Part shown: piece after piece, positions 6,844 to 15,859 of the stretch
How the letters are laid out: each line of letters opens with the position of its first letter
How positions within the stretch are numbered: position 1 is the stretch's first letter
Source: Kaistia sp. 32K
GTDB lineage: Bacteria; Pseudomonadota; Alphaproteobacteria; Rhizobiales; Kaistiaceae
DNA: 64,000 nucleotides
Direction of reading: 5' to 3'
Assembly: GCF_016629525.1 (NCBI RefSeq)
Contig: NZ_AP024269.1
Coordinates: 3,911,001-3,975,000 of the forward strand
Program-made: the position numbers and the translations under genes
Notes under the pieces: model-generated
What the model was told of the DNA's origin: nothing
Databases searched by the model: none
What the model saw: the letters and a program-made list of their open reading frames with translations, nothing else

Positions 6844-7977
6844 TCAGATCACGAAGGCTTCGAGCGGCTTGAAGCCGTTGAAGGCGACGGCCGAATAGGT
6901 CGTCGTGTAGGCGCCCGTGCCTTCGATCAGCACTTCGTCGCCGATCGAGAGCGACACCGGCAAGTGATACGGCGCCTTCTCGTAGAGGACGTCGGCGGAA
7001 TCGCAGGTCGGGCCGGCGAGCACGCAGGGCGTCTTCTCGTCGTGGTCATGCGCCGTACGGATCGGGTAGCGGATCGATTCGTCCATCGTCTCGGCGAGGC
7101 CGCCGAACTTGCCGATGTCGAGATAGACCCAGCGCAGGTCGTCGGCCGAGTCGCTCTTCTTCGAGATCAGCACGACTTCCGTCTTGATGATGCCCGCATT
7201 GCCGACCATGCCGCGGCCCGGCTCGATGATCGTCTCCGGGATGCGGTTGCCGAAATGGCGCTTCAGCGCGGCGTCGATCGACGAGGCGTAGTTCTCCACG
7301 CCCGGGATCTCCTTGAGATACCGGGTCGGGAAGCCGCCGCCGAGATTGACCATCGAGAGCTGGATGCCCCGCTCGGCCAGCGTCGAGAAGATGCCGGCCG
7401 CCGATGCGAGCGCGCTGTCCCAGGCCTCGGTGTTCGCCTGCTGCGAGCCGACATGGAACGACACGCCATAGGCGCGCAGGCCCGAGCGATGCGCATGCTC
7501 GAGCACGCCGACAGCCATTTCGGGCTCGCAGCCGAACTTGCGCGACAGCGGCCATTCGGCGCCGGCGCCGTCGCAGAGGATGCGGCAGAACACGCGGGTG
7601 CCGGGAGCGGCGCGGGCGACCTTCTCGACCTCGGCCTCGCAATCGACCGCATAGAGGTCGATGCCACGGGCGAAGGCGGCGGCGACGTCGCGCTCCTTCT
7701 TGATCGTGTTGCCGAAGGAGATGCGGTCGGGAGTCGCGCCGGCGGCCAGCGCCATGTCGATCTCGGCGACCGAGGCGCAGTCGAAGTTCGAGCCCAGCGA
7801 GGCGAGCAGCGACAGCACTTCCGGCGCCGGGTTGGCCTTCACCGCGTAAAAGACGCGGGTGTCGGGCAGCGCATGCGCGAAGGCGAGATAGTTTTCCCGC
7901 ACGACATCAAGGTCGACCACGAGGCACGGGCCGTCGGGACGTCGGGTGTTGAGGAAATCGATGATGCGTGCGGTCAT
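6844..7977 (-). CDS. Ornithine decarboxylase, group IV (alanine-racemase fold)
   Basis: This enzyme decarboxylates ornithine, and possibly lysine, to putrescine with pyridoxal phosphate. The 377-residue protein has the PLP lysine in FYAVKANP (K47), the glycine-rich phosphate-binding NLGGGFP, EPGRGMVG, and the active-site cysteine in GPTCDSAD. This is the eukaryote-like fold IV family rather than the SpeC/SpeF fold of enteric bacteria. The ATG at 7977 has a GGGGAGACC signal, whereas a start at 8010 would have none. It is the first gene of the polyamine block. Its very long upstream region is a candidate speF leader RNA. Confidence 0.94.
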   Translation of the reverse strand: MTARIIDFLNTRRPDGPCLVVDLDVVRENYLAFAHALPDTRVFYAVKANPAPEVLSLLASLGSNFDCASVAEIDMALAAGATPDRISFGNTIKKERDVAAAFARGIDLYAVDCEAEVEKVARAAPGTRVFCRILCDGAGAEWPLSRKFGCEPEMAVGVLEHAHRSGLRAYGVSFHVGSQQANTEAWDSALASAAGIFSTLAERGIQLSMVNLGGGFPTRYLKEIPGVENYASSIDAALKRHFGNRIPETIIEPGRGMVGNAGIIKTEVVLISKKSDSADDLRWVYLDIGKFGGLAETMDESIRYPIRTAHDHDEKTPCVLAGPTCDSADVLYEKAPYHLPVSLSIGDEVLIEGTGAYTTTYSAVAFNGFKPLEAFVI

Positions 7978-8500
7978 TTGGAGGGTCTCCCCGTGGCCTG
8001 CCAAGGCCAAAAAACGTTGCGAAAGCGATGACGAAACCGGAGCGCAGCCCTCGCGCCAATCGCTATGGACGCGATCGGAACGGTGACGACGAGCCGTTTT
8101 TGCCGGGGTGAGCCGGCAGTTTTCGCGGGTAGCAGTCGCTTGGACGAACGGGAGCGTTCATCGTGAGCGCTGCCTTCGCTTGGAACGGGAGACCCGATCC
8201 GCACGCCCGGCAAGGATGTAGTGCCTCTTCAGTGACCACGGCCTTTGGAGAGCCGGCAGAGACCAAAAAAGCCCGCTACGTCGTTGCTTCAAGTCGCGTC
8301 CTCCGCGGAGACGGAGTTCACCGGTTTCGCTTTCCGGCTGCCGACCTTTCTCGGGATCGCTCCCGAACTCCTGGGACCCTCTTGCGGAGGATCTTGGGCG
8401 TCGCTTCGGCCTCTTGTCCGAAGCCCCACCGGTCGGCACGCAACCACAGGCACGTGCGATAATTGGGCGAGGAGGTACGTATGCTTAACCCGCTTCACAT
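7978..8500 (-). ncRNA. Long 5' leader of ornithine decarboxylase; candidate speF leader RNA
   Basis: About 500 bases with no convincing gene lie upstream of the decarboxylase. Rfam describes a conserved structured RNA (speF motif) at exactly this position in Alphaproteobacteria. The region has several GC hairpin arms (for instance around 8100-8120 and 8305-8340). It has a T6 run on the minus strand at 8265-8270. Short basic reading frames occur in it, one ending ...RSKRRQRSR. A possible promoter (CTTGAA, 18 bases, TACGTA on the minus strand) lies near 8475-8505. I could not fold it or compare it, so the family assignment rests on position. Confidence 0.45.
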
Positions 8501-8718
8501 TCAAGCGGATTTTACGCCTCGGGCACAAATTTCATGCATGGGCCGCCTGCATATACGGCATGGCTCCGAAACCCGGCAATTCTGCCACATTTTTGCAGGT
8601 TTGGCTGCCCCTTCCGCCGCCGCCGAGACGGTCCGCGACGCCGCTTTCCGCCTCTGATTCGCGCTTCCTGCCACCTGTCGTTTCGCCTATGCAGGAACGG
8701 CAAACAGGAGAGACACGC

Positions 8719-10308
8719 GTGAGCGAAACCATCGTCGGCGAAAAGGGTATGGTTGTGGCCCCGCACCGGGCCGCCGCGGAGGCCGGCGCCGAGATTCTCC
8801 GGGCCGGCGGCAACGCCATCGAGGCGGCGATCGCCGCCGCCGCCACCATCGCCGTCGTCTATCCGCACATGAACGGCATCGGCGGCGACGGCTTCTGGCT
8901 GATCCGCGAGCCGGGCAAGGAGCCGCGCTATCTGGAGGCCTGCGGCGCCGCAGGATCCGGCGCCACCATCAAGGCCTATCGCAGCAAGGGCTATGACACG
9001 ATCCCGACGCGCGGCCCCGACTCGGCGCTGACGGTCGCCGGCGCGATCTCGGGCTGGCATACGGCCTTCGAGCTGTCGCAGAGCCTGGGCGGCCGGCTCG
9101 ACCGCCCCACCCTCCTCGCCAACGCCATCGCCCACGCGCGAGACGGCATCACCGTCACCCGCTCGCAGGCGCGGCTGACCGCCACGCACCACGCCGTGCT
9201 TTCCGAACAGCCGGGCTTCGGCGACGTCTTCCTGGTTGACGGCAAGGCGCCGGAGACAGGCGCCCAACTCCGCCAGGAACGCCTCGCCGACACGCTCGAC
9301 CATCTCGCCCGCGCCGGCTTCCTCGATTTTTATCGCGGTGACGTCGCCAGCGAGATCGCGGCCGACCTCAACCGCGTCGGCAGCGCCGTCACACGCGGGG
9401 ATCTCGAAGCACATGAGGCGCGGCTGCGCGCGCCGCTCTCGGTCCGGTTCCAGCAGGGCACCGTCTACAATTCGCCGCCGCCGACCCAGGGCCTCGCCTC
9501 GCTCCTGATCCTCGGCATCTTCGAGCGCCTCGGCGTCAAGCGCGGCGAAAGCTTCGAGCATGTGCACGGCCTGATCGAGGCGACCAAGCGCGCCTTCCTC
9601 AAGCGCGACCAGCACGTCACCGACCCGATCTTCGCCGGCGACCTCTCGATGCATCTTTCGCCGCGCATGCTCGAGCGCGAGGCGGCCCAGATCGACATGA
9701 CCCGCGCCGCGCCCTGGCCGCAGCCGGCGAAGAAGGGCGACACGGTCTGGATCGGCGCCATCGACGCCTCCGGCCTCACCGTCTCCTATATCCAGTCGAT
9801 CTTCTGGGAGTTCGGCTCCGGCGTCGTGCTGCCGGCGACCGGCATCACCTGGCAGAATCGCGGCGCCAGCTTCTCGCTCGATCCGAAATCGCTCAACCCG
9901 CTGGAGCCCGGCCGCAAGCCGTTCCACACGCTGAACCCCGCCATCGCCCGCTTCGACGACGGCCGGATCCTGAGCTACGGCACGATGGGCGGTGACGGCC
10001 AGCCGCAGACCCAGGGCGCGGTCTTCACCCGCCATGTCCTCTTCGGCATGGAGCTCGGCGAGGCGATCGCCGCGCCGCGCTGGCTGCTCGGCCGCACCTG
10101 GGGCTCCGACCACACCAACCTTCGCGTCGAGAACCGGCTCGATCCCGACATCATCCTGGCGCTGGAACGCGCCGGCCACGAGGTCGAGGTGCTGGACGAG
10201 GCCTATTCCGACACGATGGGCCATGCCGGCGCGCTCGTCCGCCGCAAGGACGGCCGCATCTTCGGCGCCAGCGATCCGCGCTCCGACGGCGCGGCGGTCG
10301 CCGCCTGA
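8719..10308 (+). CDS. Gamma-glutamyltransferase family protein
   Basis: The 529-residue protein resembles gamma-glutamyltranspeptidases, Ntn-hydrolases that self-cleave in front of a threonine. The cleavage/nucleophile threonine is in KGDTVWIGAID (T342). The early AGGNAIEAAIAAA and NGIGGDGFW segments, and the late GTMGGDGQPQTQ loop, are family hallmarks. Known activities include breakdown of glutathione and other gamma-glutamyl compounds. No secretion signal is visible, unlike the classical periplasmic enzyme. The GTG at 8719 is preferred because ACAGGAGAG lies eight bases upstream. An amidase follows on the same strand after 80 bases, so they may act on the same compound, perhaps a gamma-glutamylated amide. 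The substrate is unknown. Confidence 0.88.
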   Translation: MSETIVGEKGMVVAPHRAAAEAGAEILRAGGNAIEAAIAAAATIAVVYPHMNGIGGDGFWLIREPGKEPRYLEACGAAGSGATIKAYRSKGYDTIPTRGPDSALTVAGAISGWHTAFELSQSLGGRLDRPTLLANAIAHARDGITVTRSQARLTATHHAVLSEQPGFGDVFLVDGKAPETGAQLRQERLADTLDHLARAGFLDFYRGDVASEIAADLNRVGSAVTRGDLEAHEARLRAPLSVRFQQGTVYNSPPPTQGLASLLILGIFERLGVKRGESFEHVHGLIEATKRAFLKRDQHVTDPIFAGDLSMHLSPRMLEREAAQIDMTRAAPWPQPAKKGDTVWIGAIDASGLTVSYIQSIFWEFGSGVVLPATGITWQNRGASFSLDPKSLNPLEPGRKPFHTLNPAIARFDDGRILSYGTMGGDGQPQTQGAVFTRHVLFGMELGEAIAAPRWLLGRTWGSDHTNLRVENRLDPDIILALERAGHEVEVLDEAYSDTMGHAGALVRRKDGRIFGASDPRSDGAAVAA

Positions 10309-10388
10309 GACGGCGCCGCCGGATTTTGGCAAAGGCGGCGGAATAGCGTTATGAATCGGGAGAACGCGGTGCCGCCGGCGCCGAGCCG

Positions 10389-11603
10389 ATGTCCCTCCAC
10401 AGGAAATCGATAGAGCCCATGCTTCTCGCCCAAGACCCGGTCAACGCGTTTCTCGACTATCCCGCCGTCGAAGTGCCGTCGGCGGCGACCGGCCCGCTCG
10501 CCGGGCTCACCATGGCGGTCAAGGATCTCTATGACGTCGCCGGCTATCCGACCGGCGTCGGCCATCCGCTGAAGCGGGCCGAGAGCGACATCAAGACGGT
10601 GACCGCGCCGGCCGTGCAGGTGCTGCTCGACGCCGGCGCCCGCTTCGTCGGCAAGGTGCACACCGACGAGTTCGCCTATTCGATGAACGGCGAGAATTTC
10701 CATTACGGCACGCCGATCAACGTCCGCGCGCCGGGCCGCATCCCGGGCGGCTCCTCCTCCGGCTCGGCCGCCGCCGTCAGCGCCGGCCTGGTCGATTTCG
10801 CGCTCGGCACCGACACGGGCGGCTCGGTTCGCGCGCCCGCCTCCTATAACGGCCTGATCGGCCTGCGCCCGACGCATGGCCGGATCGACATCTCGCGCGT
10901 CGCGCCGCTCGCCGAGAGCTTCGACACGGTCGGCTGGTTCGCGCGCGACATCGACACCTTCACCCGCGTCGGCGACGTGCTGCTCGGCGCGGACGTCGCC
11001 GGGCCGCCGCTGACGCGCTTCCTCGTCGGCGACGACATCCACGCGCTGCTGCTCGGCGAGCTGGAAGAGGCCGCCGTCCGCTCGGCGACGCCCCGCATCG
11101 CCGCCCACCTGACGCCGGCCGGCGCCGTCATCGTCTCGCCGGACGGGCTCGCCGCCTGGCGGATGATCTTCCGCACCATGCAGGCCTATGAGGCCTGGCA
11201 GGCGAACGGCGAATGGATCACCAGCCGCAACCCCGTCTTCGGCCCCGGCGTGCGCGAGCGCTTCGAATGGGCGAGCCACGTTTCGCGCGAGGATTATGAG
11301 GCGGCGGCGCAGCGCCGCGCGCAGGTGCGCGAGCGCCTGGACGGCCTGCTCGGTGACGATACCGTGCTCGCCATCCCGACCACGCCCGGCATCGCGCCGG
11401 AGCGCGGCCGCGACGGCGACGAACTCGAATCCTACCGCAACCGCGCCCTCGCCATGACCTGCACGGCGAGCTTGACCGGCCTGCCGCAGATCAGCCTGCC
11501 GCTGGCCGAGCACGAGGGCTGCCCGCTCGGCGTCTCGCTGATCGCGCCCAGGGGCCGCGACAAGGCCCTGATCAAGCTTGCAGCCAGGATCCTGGCCGGC
11601 TAA
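10389..11603 (+). CDS. Amidase (amidase signature family)
   Basis: This 404-residue enzyme has the full Ser-cisSer-Lys triad: lysine in MAVKDLYD (K45), the serine cluster GGSSSGSAAA (S122-124), and the nucleophile in TDTGGSVRAP (S146). Amidase-signature enzymes hydrolyse carbon-nitrogen bonds in amides such as indoleacetamide, allophanate or aryl amides, and the substrate cannot be predicted here. It is slightly short for the family (about 450-500), mainly in the C-terminal half. The start is uncertain: ATG at 10389 gives the listed protein, and ATG at 10419 has an AGGAAA upstream. It is probably co-transcribed with the preceding gamma-glutamyltransferase gene. Confidence 0.88.
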   Translation: MSLHRKSIEPMLLAQDPVNAFLDYPAVEVPSAATGPLAGLTMAVKDLYDVAGYPTGVGHPLKRAESDIKTVTAPAVQVLLDAGARFVGKVHTDEFAYSMNGENFHYGTPINVRAPGRIPGGSSSGSAAAVSAGLVDFALGTDTGGSVRAPASYNGLIGLRPTHGRIDISRVAPLAESFDTVGWFARDIDTFTRVGDVLLGADVAGPPLTRFLVGDDIHALLLGELEEAAVRSATPRIAAHLTPAGAVIVSPDGLAAWRMIFRTMQAYEAWQANGEWITSRNPVFGPGVRERFEWASHVSREDYEAAAQRRAQVRERLDGLLGDDTVLAIPTTPGIAPERGRDGDELESYRNRALAMTCTASLTGLPQISLPLAEHEGCPLGVSLIAPRGRDKALIKLAARILAG

Positions 11604-11650
11604 GGCGCTTCATCATTTCGCGAATACGATGAAATGCTCTAGGTCTTTGT

Positions 11651-11705
11651 TCTATCGCGTTTTCTGCACGCGAACCGACTTTCCACTTCGCTCGAAAACG
11701 CTCTA
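11651..11705. repeat. Dispersed ~50-bp repeat, copy 2
   Basis: This is the second copy of the element at 4641-4695, from TCGCGTTTTCTGCACGCGAA to GCTCGAAAACGCTCTAG. It lies between the amidase stop and the LysR start, ending 10 bases before the LysR ATG. Confidence 0.75.
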
Positions 11706-11714
11706 GGCGGCAGT

Positions 11715-12623
11715 ATGGACACGCTCACCCGAATGAAGACCTTCGTCGAGGTCGTCGAGGCCGGCGGCTTCTCCGCCGCGGCGCGCAAGATGGGCCGCTC
11801 GAAGGCCCTGATCTCGAAATATGTGCGCGAGCTCGAGGACGAGCTCGGCGCCCGCCTGCTCAACCGGACGACGCGGACGCTGTCGCTGACCGAGGTCGGC
11901 CAGGGCTACGCCCGCGACGCCACCGAGATCCTGCAGCGGATCGAGGATCTGCAATCCTCGGTCGGCGACGCGCATGCCGCGCCGCGCGGCCGCCTCAAGG
12001 TCTCGGCGCCGCGCACCTTCGGCGACGGCGAACTCGGCCGCGCCATCATGGAATTCGTCGTCAGCGAGCCGGAAATCTCGCTGGAGCTGCATCTGGAAGA
12101 CCGCTTCGTCGATCTGGTCGACGAGGGCTTCGACGTGGCGATCCGCATCTCGACGCTCACCGATTCGAGCCTGATCGCCCGCCGCCTGTCCTCGTTCCGC
12201 ATCGCCATCGTCGTCAGCCCGGAACTGCTGGCGCAATATGGCAGGCCTGAAACCCCGGAGGATCTCTCGGGCAAGCCTTGCGTCATCGATTCCAACGTCG
12301 CCTACCGCACCAACTGGCCGTTCATGATCGACGGCGAGCGCATCTCGGTGCCGGTGAAGGGCCGCGTCGAGGTCGACAGCCCGAACGCGGCGCGCCAGGC
12401 GGCGCTCGCCGGCCTCGGCTTCGCCATCGTGCCGCATCTGGTGGTGAAGGACGACCTCGAGGCGGGCCGGCTGATCGCCGTGCTGGAACCCTACGAGCCC
12501 GCCAGCGCTGCCATCCACGCCGTCTATCCGCATCGGCGCCATCTCTCCGGCAAGGTCCGCAGCTTCATCGACTTCCTGGTGAAGTGGTTCGACAAGAAGA
12601 CGTCCGAGGGAAACCCCTGCTAG
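11715..12623 (+). CDS. LysR family transcriptional regulator
   Basis: The 302-residue protein has an N-terminal winged helix-turn-helix (about residues 1-60, with GGFSAAARKMGRSKALISK and LLNRTTRTLSLTEVG) and a periplasmic-binding-like effector domain. The pattern is that of the broad CrgA/AaeR-like LysR group. It would bind DNA as a tetramer and respond to a small molecule. The gene stands alone, downstream of the amidase, and both neighbours read in the same direction, so the usual divergent target is absent. Its ATG follows a dispersed repeat by ten bases. Targets and effector are unknown. Confidence 0.9.
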   Translation: MDTLTRMKTFVEVVEAGGFSAAARKMGRSKALISKYVRELEDELGARLLNRTTRTLSLTEVGQGYARDATEILQRIEDLQSSVGDAHAAPRGRLKVSAPRTFGDGELGRAIMEFVVSEPEISLELHLEDRFVDLVDEGFDVAIRISTLTDSSLIARRLSSFRIAIVVSPELLAQYGRPETPEDLSGKPCVIDSNVAYRTNWPFMIDGERISVPVKGRVEVDSPNAARQAALAGLGFAIVPHLVVKDDLEAGRLIAVLEPYEPASAAIHAVYPHRRHLSGKVRSFIDFLVKWFDKKTSEGNPC

Positions 12624-12750
12624 CCGCGCAGCGCGGGGCGCGGTGCGACCTTGCGCCGCCTTCCGGCACCCCCGATCGGCGCGAGCCGACACGATCTGGC
12701 CGTACTTGTCTGGCCCCCTCTGGCTCCGTCCGCCGCAAAGACCCATCATC

Positions 12751-13395
12751 ATGATCCGAGCTCTGGTCGCCTTCGTCTTCTGCGCGCTCGTCGCGACCGC
12801 CGCCGAGGCGCATCCGCATGTCTTCGTCGACGCCAAGGAAGAAATCGTGTTCGACGCGACCGGCAAGATGACGGCGATCCGCCACATCTGGCAGTTCGAC
12901 CCGGCCTTCACCGCCTTCGCCGTACAGGGCCTCGACAAGAACGGCGACGGCAAGCTCTCCGACGACGAGCTGCAGCCGCTCGCCAAGGTGAACGTCGAAT
13001 CGCTCAAGGATTTCCACTATTTCACCCGGCTCAAGGTGAATGGCGTGCGCGCGCCGGTCGAGGCGCCGGACGAATACTGGCTCGACTTCCACGACGCCCG
13101 GCTGACGCTGTTCTACACCTTGCCGCTGAAGACGCCGACGGCGGTCGGGCCGAACACGACGCTGGAAGTCTTCGATCCCGAGTATTTCGTGGCCTTCAAC
13201 TTCATCCCCCAGCACGCGATCACGCTCACGGGCGCGCCGGCCGGCTGCAAGGGCCACTACACGCCCCCCAAGGAACTGGACGAGAAGACGATGTCCCTGC
13301 TCGCGGCCGTCCCCGCCGATCAGCCCAACCTCCCGGATGACCTCGCCGACATCGCGGCGACGCTTGCCAGCGTCATCTCGATCCGGTGCCATTGA
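12751..13395 (+). CDS. DUF1007 family periplasmic protein
   Basis: This 214-residue protein has a signal peptide (cleavage likely after ATAAEA, about residue 20) and begins HPHVFVDA, typical of DUF1007. A calcium-binding EF-hand-like loop DKNGDGKLSDDE is present at residues 62-73. DUF1007 proteins are almost always encoded with a NicO-type metal transporter, as here: the next gene overlaps by one base (TGATG). A periplasmic partner that feeds or senses nickel, cobalt or zinc is the accepted guess, but no biochemical role is established. The ATG at 12751 is chosen because it starts the signal peptide. About 130 bases separate it from LysR, so a promoter could lie there. Confidence 0.85.
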   Translation: MIRALVAFVFCALVATAAEAHPHVFVDAKEEIVFDATGKMTAIRHIWQFDPAFTAFAVQGLDKNGDGKLSDDELQPLAKVNVESLKDFHYFTRLKVNGVRAPVEAPDEYWLDFHDARLTLFYTLPLKTPTAVGPNTTLEVFDPEYFVAFNFIPQHAITLTGAPAGCKGHYTPPKELDEKTMSLLAAVPADQPNLPDDLADIAATLASVISIRCH

Positions 13396-14495
13396 TGCGT
13401 CGCCTTGCCAGCCTGTGGGCGGGCGCGCTCGTCGCGCTTGCGCCCGTCGTCGCGCTCGCCGCGCCGAGTCCGTTCGGCATCGCGACACCCGACGGCTCCG
13501 GCTCGACCGCCTGGGCCGGGCCGTTCGCGCCGATCTTCGTCTGGATCGCCCGCCAGCAATCGGTGTTCTACCGCGACCTGACCTCGGCGCTCATGCAACT
13601 GACGCAGAGCGGCCACGCGGCGACGGTTCTGATCGGGCTCTCCTTCCTCTACGGCATCTTCCACGCCGTCGGCCCCGGCCATGGCAAGGCGGTCATCTCA
13701 TCCTATCTGCTCGCGACCGGCGACCGGCTGAAGCGCGGCGTCGTCATCTCCTTCGCCTCCGCCCTCGCCCAGGCCGTCACCGCCATCCTCGTGGTGTCGA
13801 TCGGCACGCTGGTGCTGAACGTCACGGCGGTCACCATGACGCGGGCGACCGACGCGCTCGAGATCGCCAGCTACGCGCTGATCACGCTCTGCGGCGCCTG
13901 GTTGCTCTGGACCAAGCTGACCGGCCGCGGCCACAGCCACGCCGGACATGACCACGCCGGACATGACCATGCGGGCCATAGTCATGCGGGCCATGATCAC
14001 GCCGGGCATAGCCACGCGGCGCACAGCCACGCTCACCACGACCATCCCCATCATGACCATTCTCACCATGATCATGACCACGGCCACGATCACGCGCACA
14101 ATCACGAGCATGGCCTGACCTGCGACTGCGGCCATTCGCATGCGCCGGATCCGGCGACGCTCGACAAGCCGCTGACCCTCGCTCGCGCCTGGACGGCGAT
14201 CCTCGCCGTCGGCGTGCGGCCCTGCTCGGGCGCCGTCATCGTCCTCGTCTTCGCCGTATCGCAGAAGCTCTACTGGGCCGGCATCCTGTCGGTGCTGATG
14301 ATGGCGCTCGGCACCGGCATCACGGTTTCGGCGCTGGCAATCTTCGCCGTCAAGGCAAAGGACATCGCGCTGCGCTTTTCCGGCGGCGAGAGCCGCGCGC
14401 AGGTGCGGATCGTCAACGGCCTGCAGATCGTCGCGGCAAGCGGCATCCTGATCTTCGGCCTGCTGATGCTCGGCGGCGCGATGGCGATGGCGTAG
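13395..14495 (+). CDS. NicO/RcnA-type nickel/cobalt transporter with histidine-rich loop
   Basis: The 366-residue inner-membrane protein has an N-terminal signal-like segment, about six to seven membrane helices and the family motif HAVGPGHGKAVISS, which carries the metal-binding histidines. A second conserved motif is VGVRPCSGAV. Between helices lies a remarkable run of His-Asp-Gly repeats (about residues 179-240, GHDHAGH units), ending in HGLTCDCGHSHA. Such loops bind nickel, cobalt or zinc. Whether it imports or exports metal cannot be told from sequence, although RcnA homologues are exporters. The start codon overlaps the DUF1007 stop. A related His-rich stretch occurs in the CobW protein 12 kb away. 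Confidence 0.88.
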   Translation: MRRLASLWAGALVALAPVVALAAPSPFGIATPDGSGSTAWAGPFAPIFVWIARQQSVFYRDLTSALMQLTQSGHAATVLIGLSFLYGIFHAVGPGHGKAVISSYLLATGDRLKRGVVISFASALAQAVTAILVVSIGTLVLNVTAVTMTRATDALEIASYALITLCGAWLLWTKLTGRGHSHAGHDHAGHDHAGHSHAGHDHAGHSHAAHSHAHHDHPHHDHSHHDHDHGHDHAHNHEHGLTCDCGHSHAPDPATLDKPLTLARAWTAILAVGVRPCSGAVIVLVFAVSQKLYWAGILSVLMMALGTGITVSALAIFAVKAKDIALRFSGGESRAQVRIVNGLQIVAASGILIFGLLMLGGAMAMA

Positions 14496-14502
14496 CGGCT
14501 CC

Positions 14503-14712
14503 TTCACCTCTCCCTGAGGGAAAGGCCGACGGCCGAAGGCCGGCGGGTGAGGGTCTACGGCGTCGAAAGTCTTGCCTCGCAACCGGCCCCACGCTCGCCG
14601 TCATCCCGGCCTCCGAGCCGGGATCCATTTCCGCCGGGTTGCCAGCCGTCGAGGTTACCGCGGCGGAGGCATGGATCCCTGCTTTCGCAGGGATGACGGC
14701 GGAGGGTTCTGC
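14503..14712. repeat. Repeat cluster between the metal transporter and amidotransferase genes
   Basis: It starts with CCTTCACCTCTCCCTGAGGG, followed by the CGGCCGAAGGCCGGCGGGTGAG motif. Then come two inverted copies of the CGTCATCCCGGCCTCCGAGCCGGGATCCAT family at about 14598-14628 and 14670-14705. The rest up to 14824 (14713-14824) holds nothing I can support. Confidence 0.8.
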
Positions 14713-14824
14713 GGCGGGGCCGGCGCAACGAGCCGTGTCGAAGGCGGCACAACGGGCAAGCCGTGCCCCCCTCCTCAGCTCAGCGCGAGGAAGAAGGCGC
14801 CAAGCCGCCGGAAGCGACCCGCCC

Positions 14825-15610
14825 CTACTCCGCCGCGACGCGCTGCGTCTGAGCCGCGGCGCGGGCACGCATCGCCTCGCCGAAGGCGCGGAACAGGCGC
14901 GCCGACGGCGCGTCGGTCGTCACCCAGTATTCGGGATGCCACTGCACGCCGACCGCGAAGCCCGGCGCATCGCGGACGCTGACCGCCTCGATCGTGCCGT
15001 CGGCGGCGACCGCCTCAATGTCGAGGCCTTCCGCCAGCTGGCCGATCGCCTGCCTGTGCAGCGAATTGACCGCGATCGTGTCGCGATCGAGGATCCGCGC
15101 GAAGCAGCCGCCGGGCACGATCTCGACGGGATGGCGGATGGCGAAGCGCTCCTCCTGGATCTCGGAGGCCGGCGACCGGTGGTCGTCCCGGCCGGGCAGG
15201 TCCTGGATTTCCGAGGCCAGCGTGCCGCCGAGCGCGACGTTGAGCTCCTGCTGGCCACGGCAGATGGCGAGCAGCGGAACGCCGTTGCGGATGGCGGCGC
15301 GGATCAGCGGCAGCGTCGTCGAGTCGCGCGCGGGATCATAGGGTTCGGTGCGCGCGTCGACCGCCGCGCCATAGAGCGCGGGGTGGACGTTGGAGCGGCT
15401 GCCGGTCACCAGCACGCCGTCAACGCGGGCGAGCAGCGCCTCGATGTCGAGCGCGTCGCCGAGCGACGGCACGATGACCGGGATGCCGCCGGCGCCGGTC
15501 AGCACGGCCTTCACATAGGTCTCGGAAGCCGCGTGCCAGCGATAGCCGTCGGCGTCGCGCACGTCGGCCGTCACGGCGACGAGGGGCGAAAAACTCTTCG
15601 GGTCGGTCAT
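14825..15610 (-). CDS. Class I glutamine amidotransferase, peptidase C26 (PuuD-like)
   Basis: The 261-residue protein has the catalytic cysteine in LLAICRGQQE (C117) and the histidine-glutamate pair in VGVQWHPEYW (H225, E227). PuuD-type enzymes hydrolyse gamma-glutamyl-GABA to glutamate and GABA in putrescine breakdown. The other puu genes are not present nearby, so a general gamma-glutamyl hydrolase is a safe statement. The ATG at 15610 is preferred to an upstream one at 15691, because the resulting N-terminus (MTDPKSFSPLVAVTAD) matches the family. It is divergent from the TRAP binding protein at 15860. The gap of about 250 bases may hold promoters for both. Confidence 0.88.
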   Translation of the reverse strand: MTDPKSFSPLVAVTADVRDADGYRWHAASETYVKAVLTGAGGIPVIVPSLGDALDIEALLARVDGVLVTGSRSNVHPALYGAAVDARTEPYDPARDSTTLPLIRAAIRNGVPLLAICRGQQELNVALGGTLASEIQDLPGRDDHRSPASEIQEERFAIRHPVEIVPGGCFARILDRDTIAVNSLHRQAIGQLAEGLDIEAVAADGTIEAVSVRDAPGFAVGVQWHPEYWVTTDAPSARLFRAFGEAMRARAAAQTQRVAAE

Positions 15611-15859
15611 GGTCCAGATCGCATTCTGTCGGGCGACAGGAACGTCGCCACCGTCGCGGGCAGGATACCGCCGCCGCTCCGCCGATGTCACGGCCTTTCA
15701 CGGACCGAATGGATCCTCCCGGACGTATCGTTGCCCGCTTGCAACCAAGCCCGACGCTGCGTCATCTTGACCATGGAAGAGCGGAAAATCGCGTTGACAC
15801 TGTCACCGTGCATGCGATTGGTCAGGCCCCGGCAATCGCGGACAGGAAGGTGTCTAACC

